Source: SIG440 sp045646865
Lineage (GTDB): Bacteria > Bacillota > Clostridia > Monoglobales > Monoglobaceae
Length of the DNA: 64,000 nt
Reading direction: 5' to 3'
Assembly (NCBI GenBank): GCA_045646865.1
Contig: JAZRLM010000018.1
Location: forward strand, 62,001 to 126,000
Of the stretch, positions 8,776-17,712 are shown piece after piece (position 1 is the first letter of the stretch; each line of letters starts with the position of its first letter). The notes beneath the pieces were generated by a model. The model did not search any database and had not been told where the DNA came from. It saw only the letters and a list, made by a program, of their open reading frames with translations. A program made the position numbers and the translations under genes.

Positions 8776-9246
8776 CTATACCTCCTCAAACACGAATTCA
8801 ATATCGCCAAAGGAAATTTTGTCGCCTTCTTCTAATTTTCTGACCTTTTTCAGTTTTGAGCCGTTGAGATATGTGCCGTTTTTGCTGCCCATATCACCTA
8901 TATACCACTCGCCCTCGTCATACCACACCTGAAAGTGCTCTGCCGACACAAAGGCATGGTTAATCCTGATATCACAATCCTTGCCTCTGCCGACAATTGC
9001 ACCATTTTGGTTTATGCGGTATTTTGCCTTCATCTTGGCTTCGGTGGCATTTCGCCCTTTAAGGGTTTTCAGCACCGCGCAATTATCACCTTTTACAGAC
9101 CTGACGAGCGCAGTTTTTGACTGTTCATTTTTGCCCATCCTTTTTATGTCCATATAGATAAGCCCGATAACGCTGAAAATAAACAGATATATTATTGTTG
9201 TAAAAACATAACTTAAAAGTGACGATATTATTGCATAAACTGACAT
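8776..9246 (-). CDS. Membrane-anchored FHA-domain protein
   Basis: The 156-residue protein has one N-terminal transmembrane helix (about 5-30), a basic linker and a C-terminal FHA domain (about 80-150) that binds phosphothreonine peptides in the cytosol. The FHA core is clear: IVGRGKDCDIRI, HAFVSAEHF and GSKNGTYLNG, with the Arg, Ser and Asn of the phosphopeptide pocket. It stops two bases before the SEDS gene start. In related clusters FHA proteins link Ser/Thr kinases such as PrkC to wall synthesis; no kinase is in this window. ATG at 9246 is preferred over an in-frame GTG within the ribosome site. Confidence 0.88.
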   Translation of the reverse strand: MSVYAIISSLLSYVFTTIIYLFIFSVIGLIYMDIKRMGKNEQSKTALVRSVKGDNCAVLKTLKGRNATEAKMKAKYRINQNGAIVGRGKDCDIRINHAFVSAEHFQVWYDEGEWYIGDMGSKNGTYLNGSKLKKVRKLEEGDKISFGDIEFVFEEV

Positions 9247-9289
9247 AATCCTCACCCTTTTCTTCTGTATTTAAAGGACCGCCTGAGTT

Positions 9290-10648
9290 TTACTCACCTG
9301 AAACGCCAAACATTGATTTTAAATCTGCTGTAATGGCTGCTTTTGAGTAATTGCCTTTTCTTATTCTTACAGCTGTATTATTTGTAAGGTAGGTAATATA
9401 GTCATTTATGGTAAATTTGCGTTCCATTCTCTGAATGATATGATAACCGTATGAAGTTTCAACCAGTCCGCTTGTTTCGCCGATTTCAAGAGCAAAAGAT
9501 GCGTCGGTAAACTGCTGTACCATTGTGCCGTCATCAGCAAAGGTATAACCCTCAACAGTTGCGCCGGGGTCATCATTATATTCTTCCATCAGCTTATCAA
9601 AATCGCCGCCCTCATTGAGCTTTTTCAGAACTTCTTCTGCTTCTGCCTTTGCAGCAGCCTTTTTTTCGTCGGTTACATCGCCAAGGCCTTCATCATCAAA
9701 GGCTATAAGAATGTGCTTAACTGTCACCTTTTCGGTATCACCTGCTGCCGCCTTCAATTCCTCGTCTGATACATATTTGCTTAAATCCTTTTCTGCATCA
9801 GCAGTAATCTTATCGGTCAGCACCTGAAGTCTCTGCATTTCAGCAAGAGCCTGCTCGTTTGGAAAACCGCTCTGTGCAAGAGCCGACTGGAATTCATCAC
9901 CGTAGGAGTTTTTAAGTTCCTCTATACCCTTGTTAATTTCCGCTTCTTCATCATCTGTAAGCACGATACCCCGCTTTTCGCCTTCGGTAATCAGGGCATA
10001 TATTGGTATAAGTCTTTCGGTTGCCATACCTTTTGCATAATCAGTATAGGTCATTTTTGTTTCGAATGCCTTTTCATCCCAGTTCATATCAGCCACATCT
10101 GTCAGCATACCGGTCTGCATAAGGGAATATACACAATTTGCACCCATCATATTTGACATATATTCAAATACATCCTTGTCTACAGCCTTGCCACCTATGG
10201 TCATAACAGCACCCTTTTTGTCTGTAAAAGTGTTAACTGCCGCCATAACAGGGTTTTCATACTTTATGTTGTCACTCTTTGCATCAACCCCTGCATTCTC
10301 CATCAGCACATTGGATACGATTGTATTTTGACCTATGCCCTCTACTCTGCATACCCAGTATGCCGCAAAAGCAATAACCACAGCCACCGCTGCACAAATG
10401 GCAATAATGTGCTTTCCTTTTTTCTTATTTACCGCAGGAATTGCCACAAATTCTTCCTCTGTTAAGGTTTCATCTTCCGTTTCAGCAGTTTCAATTGTTT
10501 CTTCCTGCCATTCGTCACCGATGATATCCTCTTCTGTTGTTTCAGCCTCTTCTGCAGGAATTTCTTCCTCGATTATTGTTTCTTCAACAACTTCTTCATT
10601 CAGATTTTCATTTTCTCTACTGTTTTCGTTTTCCATAATAATTTCCAT
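9290..10648 (-). CDS. Membrane-anchored PPIC-type peptidyl-prolyl isomerase with Glu-rich cytoplasmic tail
   Basis: About 452 residues. The first 75 are extremely acidic (runs such as EEVVEETIIEEEIPAEEAE). One transmembrane helix (about 82-102, IIAICAAVAVVIAFAAYWV) follows, then an extracellular SurA/PrsA-like chaperone region and a parvulin domain (about 310-410, with VTVKHILIAFDD and SYGYHIIQRMER). It probably folds exported proteins such as the PBP encoded downstream. PrsA is normally a lipoprotein; here a signal-anchor with a long acidic inside tail replaces the lipobox. The start is uncertain: ATG 10648 or ATG 10636, after AGAAAGG; a frame extending to 10750 lacks a ribosome site. Confidence 0.85.
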   Translation of the reverse strand: MEIIMENENSRENENLNEEVVEETIIEEEIPAEEAETTEEDIIGDEWQEETIETAETEDETLTEEEFVAIPAVNKKKGKHIIAICAAVAVVIAFAAYWVCRVEGIGQNTIVSNVLMENAGVDAKSDNIKYENPVMAAVNTFTDKKGAVMTIGGKAVDKDVFEYMSNMMGANCVYSLMQTGMLTDVADMNWDEKAFETKMTYTDYAKGMATERLIPIYALITEGEKRGIVLTDDEEAEINKGIEELKNSYGDEFQSALAQSGFPNEQALAEMQRLQVLTDKITADAEKDLSKYVSDEELKAAAGDTEKVTVKHILIAFDDEGLGDVTDEKKAAAKAEAEEVLKKLNEGGDFDKLMEEYNDDPGATVEGYTFADDGTMVQQFTDASFALEIGETSGLVETSYGYHIIQRMERKFTINDYITYLTNNTAVRIRKGNYSKAAITADLKSMFGVSGE

Positions 10649-10734
10649 AGCCTTTCTGCCCACAAATATTAATGTAAAATCTCTGTATACGCTTATCGTG
10701 GGCTGATAAGGCGTATAATGGAAATTATGCACAT

Positions 10735-10819
10735 CGCCGTTTTGCACCACATATGGTGCAAAATTTTCGGCGGTGCAATTAAATCCGCCGGAGGCTTAAC
10801 GTGATTTTTCACGTTAATT
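10735..10819. other. Cluster of competing hairpins between mfd and the foldase gene
   Basis: Three perfect inverted repeats lie within 85 bases: TTTTGCACCA-cata-TGGTGCAAAA (10740-10763), CGGCGG...CCGCCG (about 10768-10790) and TTAACGTGA-tttt-TCACGTTAA (10796-10817). The CGGCG at 10768 can also pair with CGCCG at 10735, enclosing the first hairpin, so two folds exclude each other. None has a good T-tract on the minus strand. The surrounding gap (10649-10869) holds no gene. Confidence 0.5.
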
Positions 10820-10869
10820 TCTCCAATCTTTTAGTATCTTTTAATTATACACCAAATTATAAAAATCGT

Positions 10870-13800
10870 CTAGATATTTTCGATAAATTCTTTTACCATA
10901 TTGAGGTATTCGGTATTTTTCAGATTTTCCTTAAAGGTGTATATAATTTTTGGTTTTTTGCCCGTTTTAATAACCGCCTTACCTGTTTTCAGATAATCGC
11001 TGTTTACAAATTCCGAAAGGTCAGGTGCGTTATCGGGCATAAAGTGCAGAACAATACTGTTTCTGCCTCCCTTTACCTCGGTAAACAACTTGCCCGATGC
11101 CACCTTTCGTATAAGTGAAATAATCATCAGATTGTTCACCGTAACAGGAACATCACCGTATCTGTCAAGAAGTTCGTCATACACATCCCCCATCTCTTCG
11201 GCACTCTCGATTGCCGCAATCTTCTTGTAGGCAAGAAGTCTCTGGCTGTGTGCCTTGATATAACCCTCAGGAATAAATGCGCTGACTGGGAAGTCAACCG
11301 ACGTTTCAATTTCTTCCTCAATGGGTATACCCTGCATTTCGCTTACCGCCTGGCTAAGCAGCTTGCAGTACATATCATAACCCACGCTGTCCATATGTCC
11401 GCTTTGCTGAACACCCACAACGTTACCCGTACCACGGATTTCAAGGTCACGCATAGCAATCTTGAAGCCGGAGCCGAACTCGGTGAATTCTCTGATTGCC
11501 TTTAATCGTTTTTGTGCATCCTCGTTAAGCACCTTGTCACGGTGGTAGGTAAGGTATGCATAGGCAAGTCTGTTTGAACGTCCCACTCTGCCCCTTAGCT
11601 GATAAAGCTGTGCAAGACCAAGACGGTCTGCATCCTCCATAATAATTGTATTTACATTGGCAATATCAAGTCCTGTTTCGATTATGGTAGTACACACCAA
11701 TACATCAATCTCACCCTCGGACATTGCCATCATAATCTTTTCAAGCTCGTTCTCGGACATCTGACCGTGAGCGGTTGCAACCCTTATATCAGGCAGCATA
11801 TCCTCGATTTCTTTTGCCGTTTTTTCTATTCCCTGAACACGGTTGTGCAGATAATATACCTGACCGCCTCTGCCAATTTCCTTTGAAATCGCCTCACGGA
11901 TTACATCACGGTCATACTCCATAACATAGGTAGCAACGGGATACCTCTCTCCCGGAGGCTCGGCAATAATGCTCATATCACGGATGCCCGACATTGACAT
12001 ATGAAGTGTTCTCGGAATTGGTGTTGCAGAAAGAGTTAAAACGTCAATTTCCTTTTTCATCTCTTTAATCCGTTCTTTATGCGCAACACCAAAGCGCTGT
12101 TCTTCGTCAATTATAAGAAGTCCAAGTTTTTTGAACTCCACCGATTTTTGCAGAATCTTATGGGTGCCGATTACTATATCCACCTCGCTCGACTTAAGCC
12201 TTGCAACAATATCCTTTTGCTGTTTGGGTGTGCAAAATCTTGACAAACAGGCGATATTCACGGGATAATCCTTCATCCTCTGTCTGAAATTGTTGTAGTG
12301 CTGATTTGCAAGTATTGTGGTAGGCACAAGATACGCCACCTGATACCCGTCCATTACCGCTTTGAATGCGGCACGCATAGCAACCTCGGTTTTGCCATAG
12401 CCAACGTCTCCGCAAAGCAGACGTTCCATGGGTCTTGACCGCTCCATATCCCTCTTTACTTCTTCAATGCACCTTAACTGGTCGTCGGTTTCCTCATATG
12501 GGAACGCCGCCTCAAAATCACGTTGCCACTCGGTATCCTTTGAGAATTCGATACCGCGGATTGCCTCGCGCTGAGCATACAGCTCAACAAGCTCCTTTGC
12601 CATATCCTGACAGGAATTTTTAACCCTTTGCTTAGCTCTGTTCCATTCCTGACCGCCAAGGCTGTTGAGTTTCACCTGACCGCCATCGCGACCGATATGC
12701 TTGTAAATCAGGTTAAGCTGGTCGGCAGGGACATACAAGCTGTCGCCGCCCTTGTAAACTAGCTTTAAATAATCCTTTTGCGCACCTTCAACAGTAAGAC
12801 GTTCAATACCCACATACTTACCGATGCCGTGATTCTGATGAACAACAAAATCACCAACGTGCAAATCAGTAAAGCTGTCAATACGGTTTTCTTTTGATAT
12901 TCTTGCTTTTTTGCGTTTCTTTTTGCTTTCGCCAAAGATCTCCTTATCGCTGATAACAACCGTCTGGATAAGGGGATACTCAAAGCCACGGCGCAAACCG
13001 CCGTGAGTAACAATAATCTTGCCCGCTTCGGGAATTTCATCAAAGCTCTTTGCAAGAGTGCATGAAATTTCTTCGTCGCAAAGCTGTGTATAAAGGTTTT
13101 CGGCACGGCGCTCGGAGCCTGCCAGTATCACTGTGCGGTATTTGTTCTTTTTATAAAAATCAAGAGCATCATAGAAGAATTCCATTTTGCCGTTATAGCT
13201 GTTTAAACTTTTAGCAGTAAAGCTGACCAGCTTTTTGGGCTTTACGTCGGTGTTGGAATGTGAAAGCGCCGACAAAGAAATCATTCCAAGCTCTGACATT
13301 TTCTTTATGTGTTCAAAATAATCACCCGTATACAGCATTGAGCTTTTGGGAATTATTCCACGCTCAAGCATATCTTTAAGGGTTTCGTCAAACCTGTTCT
13401 TTTCGATTTTCACCGCCTCGGAAATTGCCGCAGGGTCATCTGCAAACACCAGATAGTCATCGCCTATATAGTCCAGAAGGGTGGGGATTTTTTCGTCGTA
13501 CAAATATGGGATGTATTTATCCCTTGAAGGAAAGACTATCCCCTCCTGTATCCTCTCGGCATCACGTTTAAGGTTCGCAATCAGCTTTAAGGTTTCCTCG
13601 GTCTGTTCCTTTTTTCTGCATACCCTTGCCGCCTCATCGTTAAGTGCTTTTGCACATCTTTTACGAACGTCACTTCCTGCAACAAGCTCGCCTGCAGGGG
13701 TTATACGGGCAAGAGCCACGCCGTCACCCGATGCGGTGCGCTGGGTTTCAACGTGAAATTCCCTGACAGAGTCAACCATTGTGTCAAAAAATTCGATACG

Positions 13801-14376
13801 GTATGCCATATCGCTCCAATAGGGGTAATAGTCAAATATTCCGCCGCGAACACTGAACTGTCCCGGACCTTCCACCATTTCCTCCCTCTTGTAGCCAAAA
13901 TCAACCATTATACTGCAAAGGTCATCAAGCTCAATTTCGTCGTCAACCGCAAGTTCCAGAGCCTTTTCGGTGTATAATTCTTTTGGTACAGTTGCGCTCA
14001 GCAGCGCCGACATTGTTGTAACAATGCAGTGCTCGTCACCACCGCAGCTCAAACGGTCAAGAACCTCAAGTCGTTGTTTTTTTATATCATTTGCCGCCGC
14101 CTCGATGTCATAAAAAACCAAATCCTTTTCGGGGAAAAACAGCACCTTGCCCTGAAAAAAGAATCTTAAATCCTCGTATATTTCCTTTGCCTTTGCCTGA
14201 TTTGCCGCAACAACCAAAGCCTTTTTGCCCATTGCTTTTGCCACACTAAAAACAAGGTGTGCCCTTACCGAATCGGAAACACCCACAACACTAACAGGGG
14301 ACTGATTTCTTTTCAGTCCCCCCTTTATTTCTTCAAAATCAGCTAAGTTTTCTAAAATTTTAAGAAATCCTTCCAT
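10870..14376 (-). CDS. mfd: Transcription-repair coupling factor
   Basis: The 1168-residue protein is full length for Mfd, which removes stalled RNA polymerase at DNA lesions and recruits UvrA. It has UvrB-like N-terminal modules (about 20-450), the RNAP-interaction domain (about 500-570, DFVVHQNHGIGKYVGIERL), a RecG-like SF2 motor with Walker A GDVGYGKTEVAMRAAF near residue 655 and DEEQ box IIDEEQRFGV, motif VI QLRGRVGRS, and the C-terminal TRCF domain. It follows pth by 17 bases on the same strand, the usual pth-mfd order in Firmicutes. Confidence 0.98.
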   Translation of the reverse strand: MEGFLKILENLADFEEIKGGLKRNQSPVSVVGVSDSVRAHLVFSVAKAMGKKALVVAANQAKAKEIYEDLRFFFQGKVLFFPEKDLVFYDIEAAANDIKKQRLEVLDRLSCGGDEHCIVTTMSALLSATVPKELYTEKALELAVDDEIELDDLCSIMVDFGYKREEMVEGPGQFSVRGGIFDYYPYWSDMAYRIEFFDTMVDSVREFHVETQRTASGDGVALARITPAGELVAGSDVRKRCAKALNDEAARVCRKKEQTEETLKLIANLKRDAERIQEGIVFPSRDKYIPYLYDEKIPTLLDYIGDDYLVFADDPAAISEAVKIEKNRFDETLKDMLERGIIPKSSMLYTGDYFEHIKKMSELGMISLSALSHSNTDVKPKKLVSFTAKSLNSYNGKMEFFYDALDFYKKNKYRTVILAGSERRAENLYTQLCDEEISCTLAKSFDEIPEAGKIIVTHGGLRRGFEYPLIQTVVISDKEIFGESKKKRKKARISKENRIDSFTDLHVGDFVVHQNHGIGKYVGIERLTVEGAQKDYLKLVYKGGDSLYVPADQLNLIYKHIGRDGGQVKLNSLGGQEWNRAKQRVKNSCQDMAKELVELYAQREAIRGIEFSKDTEWQRDFEAAFPYEETDDQLRCIEEVKRDMERSRPMERLLCGDVGYGKTEVAMRAAFKAVMDGYQVAYLVPTTILANQHYNNFRQRMKDYPVNIACLSRFCTPKQQKDIVARLKSSEVDIVIGTHKILQKSVEFKKLGLLIIDEEQRFGVAHKERIKEMKKEIDVLTLSATPIPRTLHMSMSGIRDMSIIAEPPGERYPVATYVMEYDRDVIREAISKEIGRGGQVYYLHNRVQGIEKTAKEIEDMLPDIRVATAHGQMSENELEKIMMAMSEGEIDVLVCTTIIETGLDIANVNTIIMEDADRLGLAQLYQLRGRVGRSNRLAYAYLTYHRDKVLNEDAQKRLKAIREFTEFGSGFKIAMRDLEIRGTGNVVGVQQSGHMDSVGYDMYCKLLSQAVSEMQGIPIEEEIETSVDFPVSAFIPEGYIKAHSQRLLAYKKIAAIESAEEMGDVYDELLDRYGDVPVTVNNLMIISLIRKVASGKLFTEVKGGRNSIVLHFMPDNAPDLSEFVNSDYLKTGKAVIKTGKKPKIIYTFKENLKNTEYLNMVKEFIENI

Positions 14377-14393
14377 AGCCTCACCACAAAAAT

Positions 14394-14957
14394 TTAACCG
14401 TTATACAACGACATCGCCTTTTCGGTGCCGTTTTTAATAATTTCAGCAACCGCCTCTGCCGCCTTTACCGCAACGGGAACAAGCACCTCAACCTCGGCTT
14501 TGCTGAAGTGTCCAAGAACATAATCCGCCAGGTCATAATCGGGATTTTCAGGACTGCCCACACCAATTTTTATTCGGGGAAACACCTCTGACCCCGTCTG
14601 ATAAATAATGCTTTTTATTCCGTTGTGGCCGCCTGCGCTGCCCTTGGGGCGGATACGCATTTTGCCAAGGGGCAGGGAAATATCGTCATAGATTATTATT
14701 ATTTGGTCATTATCAACCTTATACCAGTTTTTAAATTCCCTGATACATTCACCGCTGAGATTCATAAATGTCTGGGGCTTTACAAGAATGACCTTCTCGC
14801 CCGCAATGCTTCCCTCGCCGTAAATACCGTTGAACTTTACCTTTTTAACATCAATATTATACTTTGCCGCAACCGCATCTAATGTGTCAAATCCCACATT
14901 GTGGCGGCTGTTTACATATTTCTTTCCCGGATTTCCCAATCCTGCTATTATATACAT
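14394..14957 (-). CDS. pth: Peptidyl-tRNA hydrolase
   Basis: This 187-residue cytosolic enzyme releases peptides from prematurely dropped peptidyl-tRNA. The N-terminal IAGLGNPGKKY, the catalytic-His motif NSRHNVGFDTLD and the IIYDDISLPLG motif with the conserved Asp are all present, followed by GSAGGHNGIKSI. The ATG at 14957 follows GGAG at a six-base spacing; an upstream in-frame ATG at 15002 lies in sequence with no family similarity and is rejected. It is followed closely by mfd. The end of the polyamine operon lies 80 bases upstream. Confidence 0.96.
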   Translation of the reverse strand: MYIIAGLGNPGKKYVNSRHNVGFDTLDAVAAKYNIDVKKVKFNGIYGEGSIAGEKVILVKPQTFMNLSGECIREFKNWYKVDNDQIIIIYDDISLPLGKMRIRPKGSAGGHNGIKSIIYQTGSEVFPRIKIGVGSPENPDYDLADYVLGHFSKAEVEVLVPVAVKAAEAVAEIIKNGTEKAMSLYNG

Positions 14958-15015
14958 ATTTTTCTCCAATCCAGTCTGCAGAAAAATTGTTATGCAGACC
15001 ACTCACAACAGACTC

Positions 15016-15041
15016 ACGGGCGATTCGTGAATCGCCCCTAC
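15016..15041. repeat. REP-like palindrome overlapping the potC-potD stop codon
   Basis: GGGCGATTC-gt-GAATCGCCC is a perfect nine-base-pair hairpin. On the minus strand it reads GTAGGGGCGATTC, and the TAG at 15040-15038 is the stop codon of the fused transporter gene. It has no T-tract, so it is a poor terminator; it looks like a short palindromic unit inserted at the gene end. Confidence 0.5.
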
Positions 15042-16891
15042 TGAGATTTTACTTTTGTCCACATCTCTGCATAGTACTTCTTTGTTTCCGGGTCCTGATA
15101 CCTGAAATACTCGTCGTTGGCATTGTCCTGTCTTGGAACATATGCCTCGTTACCATCATAAACAGTATCACGGATTTCCTCAAAAGCGCTTTCAACAGGC
15201 GAAGAATATCCTACCGCCTCGGAATTTGCCATTGCGTTTTCGGGTCTAAGCATAAAGTTAATCCAGTTGTGTGCAAGGTCTGTGTTTGTACATTCGGTTG
15301 TTATAACCATACCGTCAATCCACAGATTTGTTCCCTTGTCGGGGGTGAAAAACCTCAGATTTTCGTTCTCGGACATAATGTATGCCGCATCGCCTGAATA
15401 TACAATAGCCATAGCCTTGCTGCCGGTAATCATACTGTCAATAACATCGTCGCCCACATATATGGGATTCATAATTTCCTTCTGCTCAACCAACCAGCTA
15501 TAAGCCGCATCAATCTCGCTCTTTTCGGCTGTGTTAAGGGAATACCCCAGAGCCTTCAGGGCAATCATAAACGAGTCACGCTCGGAATCATACATATAGA
15601 TATTATCCTTGTATTTGGGGTTTCTCAACAGTTCCCATCCGTCCTGAAGGTCAGCCTCATCAACAACCGTTTCATCATAGAGTATACCCACATTGCCCCA
15701 GAAATATGGAATCGAATATGTATTGCCCGGGTCAAAAGGACGGTCAAGAATTGCAGGTATTATTCCGTCAAGGTTTTTGATTCTTGTCTTATCAATCTCC
15801 TGAATCAGTTCCTCCTTGGCAAGACGTTCAATCATATAGTCCGAGGGGATGATTACATCATATTTTTCACCGCTCATAACCTTGGTATACATTGATTCAT
15901 TGGAATCAAATGTTTCATATATAACTCTGCAGCCATATTCTTCCTCAAAGGCTTCAATAAGGCTGTCTTCTATGTATTCACCTGCGTTATATACCTTTAA
16001 AACAGACTTGGTATTCCTTAATCCGAATATCGCAAATCCAACAACCGCACAAAGCGCAACAATACCTGTTACCCTTAATCTGCGTCTGTTTTTATCGCTG
16101 AGGTTTGACAGAAGGCTTTTAATTTTTCCGCCCGGCGCCAGCTTTACAACAGCAACGCCTATCACAATTACAAGTATAACTATTGTGGATAGCGCATTGA
16201 TTGTGGGGTTAATACGTTTTGTGGCATTATATACAATCATCGAAATATTTTCAACACCGTTTCCGCTTACAAAATACGAAACCACAAAATCGTCAATTGA
16301 CATAGTGAATGCAAGCAGCATACCCGCAACAATTCCGGGCTTAATCATCGGCACAATAACCTTTGTAAGTGCCTGAAAGGGTGTTGCGCCCAAATCCATT
16401 GCCGCATTGGCAATATTCACATCAAGCTCGCGGATTTTGGGGTATACCGATGTTATAACATAAGGTGTACAAAAACAGATATGGGCAAGAAGCATTGTAA
16501 CATAGCCCTTTTCTATCTTAACCGCAGTAAACAATATCATCAGCCCGATTGCCGTAACAATGTCGGGGTTCATAATGGGAATGTTGTTAATATTTAAAAT
16601 CCATTCCTTAATTATCCTGCGGCTTTTTGAAAGTCCGATTGCTGTAATAGTGCCAAGAACTGTGGAAATCACCGTTGCCAGAACCGCAACCGTAACAGAA
16701 ACCCACACCGCAGACATAATATGTGAATCGTTAATCAACGCCTCGTACCATCTGAGGGAAAATCCCGTAAACTTGGCAAAAGAACGTGACGAATTAAAGG
16801 AAAATATCATTGTTATAATAATGGGCACATAAAAGAATGCAAAGCACAGCGCCACATAAAATCCCGATGAAATACGTGCTAATTTTTTCAA
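15038..16891 (-). CDS. Fused polyamine ABC permease and substrate-binding protein (PotC-PotD)
   Basis: The 617-residue protein joins two normally separate subunits. Residues 1-260 are a PotC-type permease with six helices and the EAA-loop region NAAMDLGATPFQALTKVIVP. A further helix (about 278-298) leads to residues 300-617, a PotD-type periplasmic-binding fold starting LKVYNAGEYIEDSLIEAFEE and containing YDVIIPSDYMIERL. The binding domain is thus tethered to the outer face, two per transporter if the permeases form the usual heterodimer or fewer if paired with PotB. TTG at 16891 is chosen: GGAAGGAGG precedes it by seven bases. Spermidine/putrescine is inferred from family similarity. Confidence 0.92.
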   Translation of the reverse strand: MKKLARISSGFYVALCFAFFYVPIIITMIFSFNSSRSFAKFTGFSLRWYEALINDSHIMSAVWVSVTVAVLATVISTVLGTITAIGLSKSRRIIKEWILNINNIPIMNPDIVTAIGLMILFTAVKIEKGYVTMLLAHICFCTPYVITSVYPKIRELDVNIANAAMDLGATPFQALTKVIVPMIKPGIVAGMLLAFTMSIDDFVVSYFVSGNGVENISMIVYNATKRINPTINALSTIVILVIVIGVAVVKLAPGGKIKSLLSNLSDKNRRRLRVTGIVALCAVVGFAIFGLRNTKSVLKVYNAGEYIEDSLIEAFEEEYGCRVIYETFDSNESMYTKVMSGEKYDVIIPSDYMIERLAKEELIQEIDKTRIKNLDGIIPAILDRPFDPGNTYSIPYFWGNVGILYDETVVDEADLQDGWELLRNPKYKDNIYMYDSERDSFMIALKALGYSLNTAEKSEIDAAYSWLVEQKEIMNPIYVGDDVIDSMITGSKAMAIVYSGDAAYIMSENENLRFFTPDKGTNLWIDGMVITTECTNTDLAHNWINFMLRPENAMANSEAVGYSSPVESAFEEIRDTVYDGNEAYVPRQDNANDEYFRYQDPETKKYYAEMWTKVKSQ

Positions 16892-16921
16892 CGCACAGCC
16901 TCCTTCCAAAAGAATAAATTA

Positions 16922-17695
16922 TCAGTTTTCGTCCTTATCAATCTTCTTCATCCATCTGATTGAGAACAGTATAATTAAAGCAAGTAAAAGCGAAACAGCA
17001 CTGCCAAAGTTCCAGTCGCCCACCTCGATAAACTGTTTTTCAATCAGGTTACCGATAAGCATGTACTGACCGCCGCCCAGTATCTTGGGAATCATAAAGG
17101 TGGAAATGGATAACAAAAATACCATAATAACACCATTTAAAACACCGGGGATTGACAGTTTGAATGTTACCTTCCAGAAGGTCTGTATGGGATTTGCCCC
17201 CAAGTCATACGACGCCTCAACATATGACTTGTCCATTTTGCTGAGGGATGTGTGGATGGGGATAATCATAAATGGTAAAAATTCGCATATCTGACCAATC
17301 ATAACAGCAAAATCGGTATACATCAGTCCAAGAGGCTCTAAAATGCTTTTCCACGCATAAATTCTTATAATCATATTTATCCACATCGGGATTGTTACCA
17401 GAAGTATAAGTATACTTTGAGTCTTTTCCTTGCACCGCGAAATTATGTACGCCATAGCATAGCCCAGAACCAGACAGGTAGCAACGGTAATAAGACCCAT
17501 TTCTATGGAGCTTATAAACACCTCCAGATATACAGGCTCTACAAACTTTCCAAAGTTGTCAAGGGTAAACTGTATATTTATAAGGGAATTACCGCTGTTT
17601 GTCACAGCATACAAAAATATCATAAAAATCGGAACAAGTATAACTATAATTGACCACACCATATATGGTCTTACCAGATTTTTAAAGTATTTCAT
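16922..17695 (-). CDS. potB: Spermidine/putrescine ABC transporter permease PotB
   Basis: A 257-residue inner-membrane protein with six helices forms the second permease subunit. The EAA-loop VEASYDLGANPIQTFWKVTF lies near residue 160 and contacts the PotA ATPase. A ribosome site AAAGGAT precedes the ATG. It lies between potA (17 bases upstream) and the fused potC-potD gene (30 bases downstream), in the canonical A-B-C-D order. Together they import polyamines at the expense of ATP. Confidence 0.94.
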   Translation of the reverse strand: MKYFKNLVRPYMVWSIIVILVPIFMIFLYAVTNSGNSLINIQFTLDNFGKFVEPVYLEVFISSIEMGLITVATCLVLGYAMAYIISRCKEKTQSILILLVTIPMWINMIIRIYAWKSILEPLGLMYTDFAVMIGQICEFLPFMIIPIHTSLSKMDKSYVEASYDLGANPIQTFWKVTFKLSIPGVLNGVIMVFLLSISTFMIPKILGGGQYMLIGNLIEKQFIEVGDWNFGSAVSLLLALIILFSIRWMKKIDKDEN

Positions 17696-17712
17696 AGTCG
17701 TATCCTTTCAAA

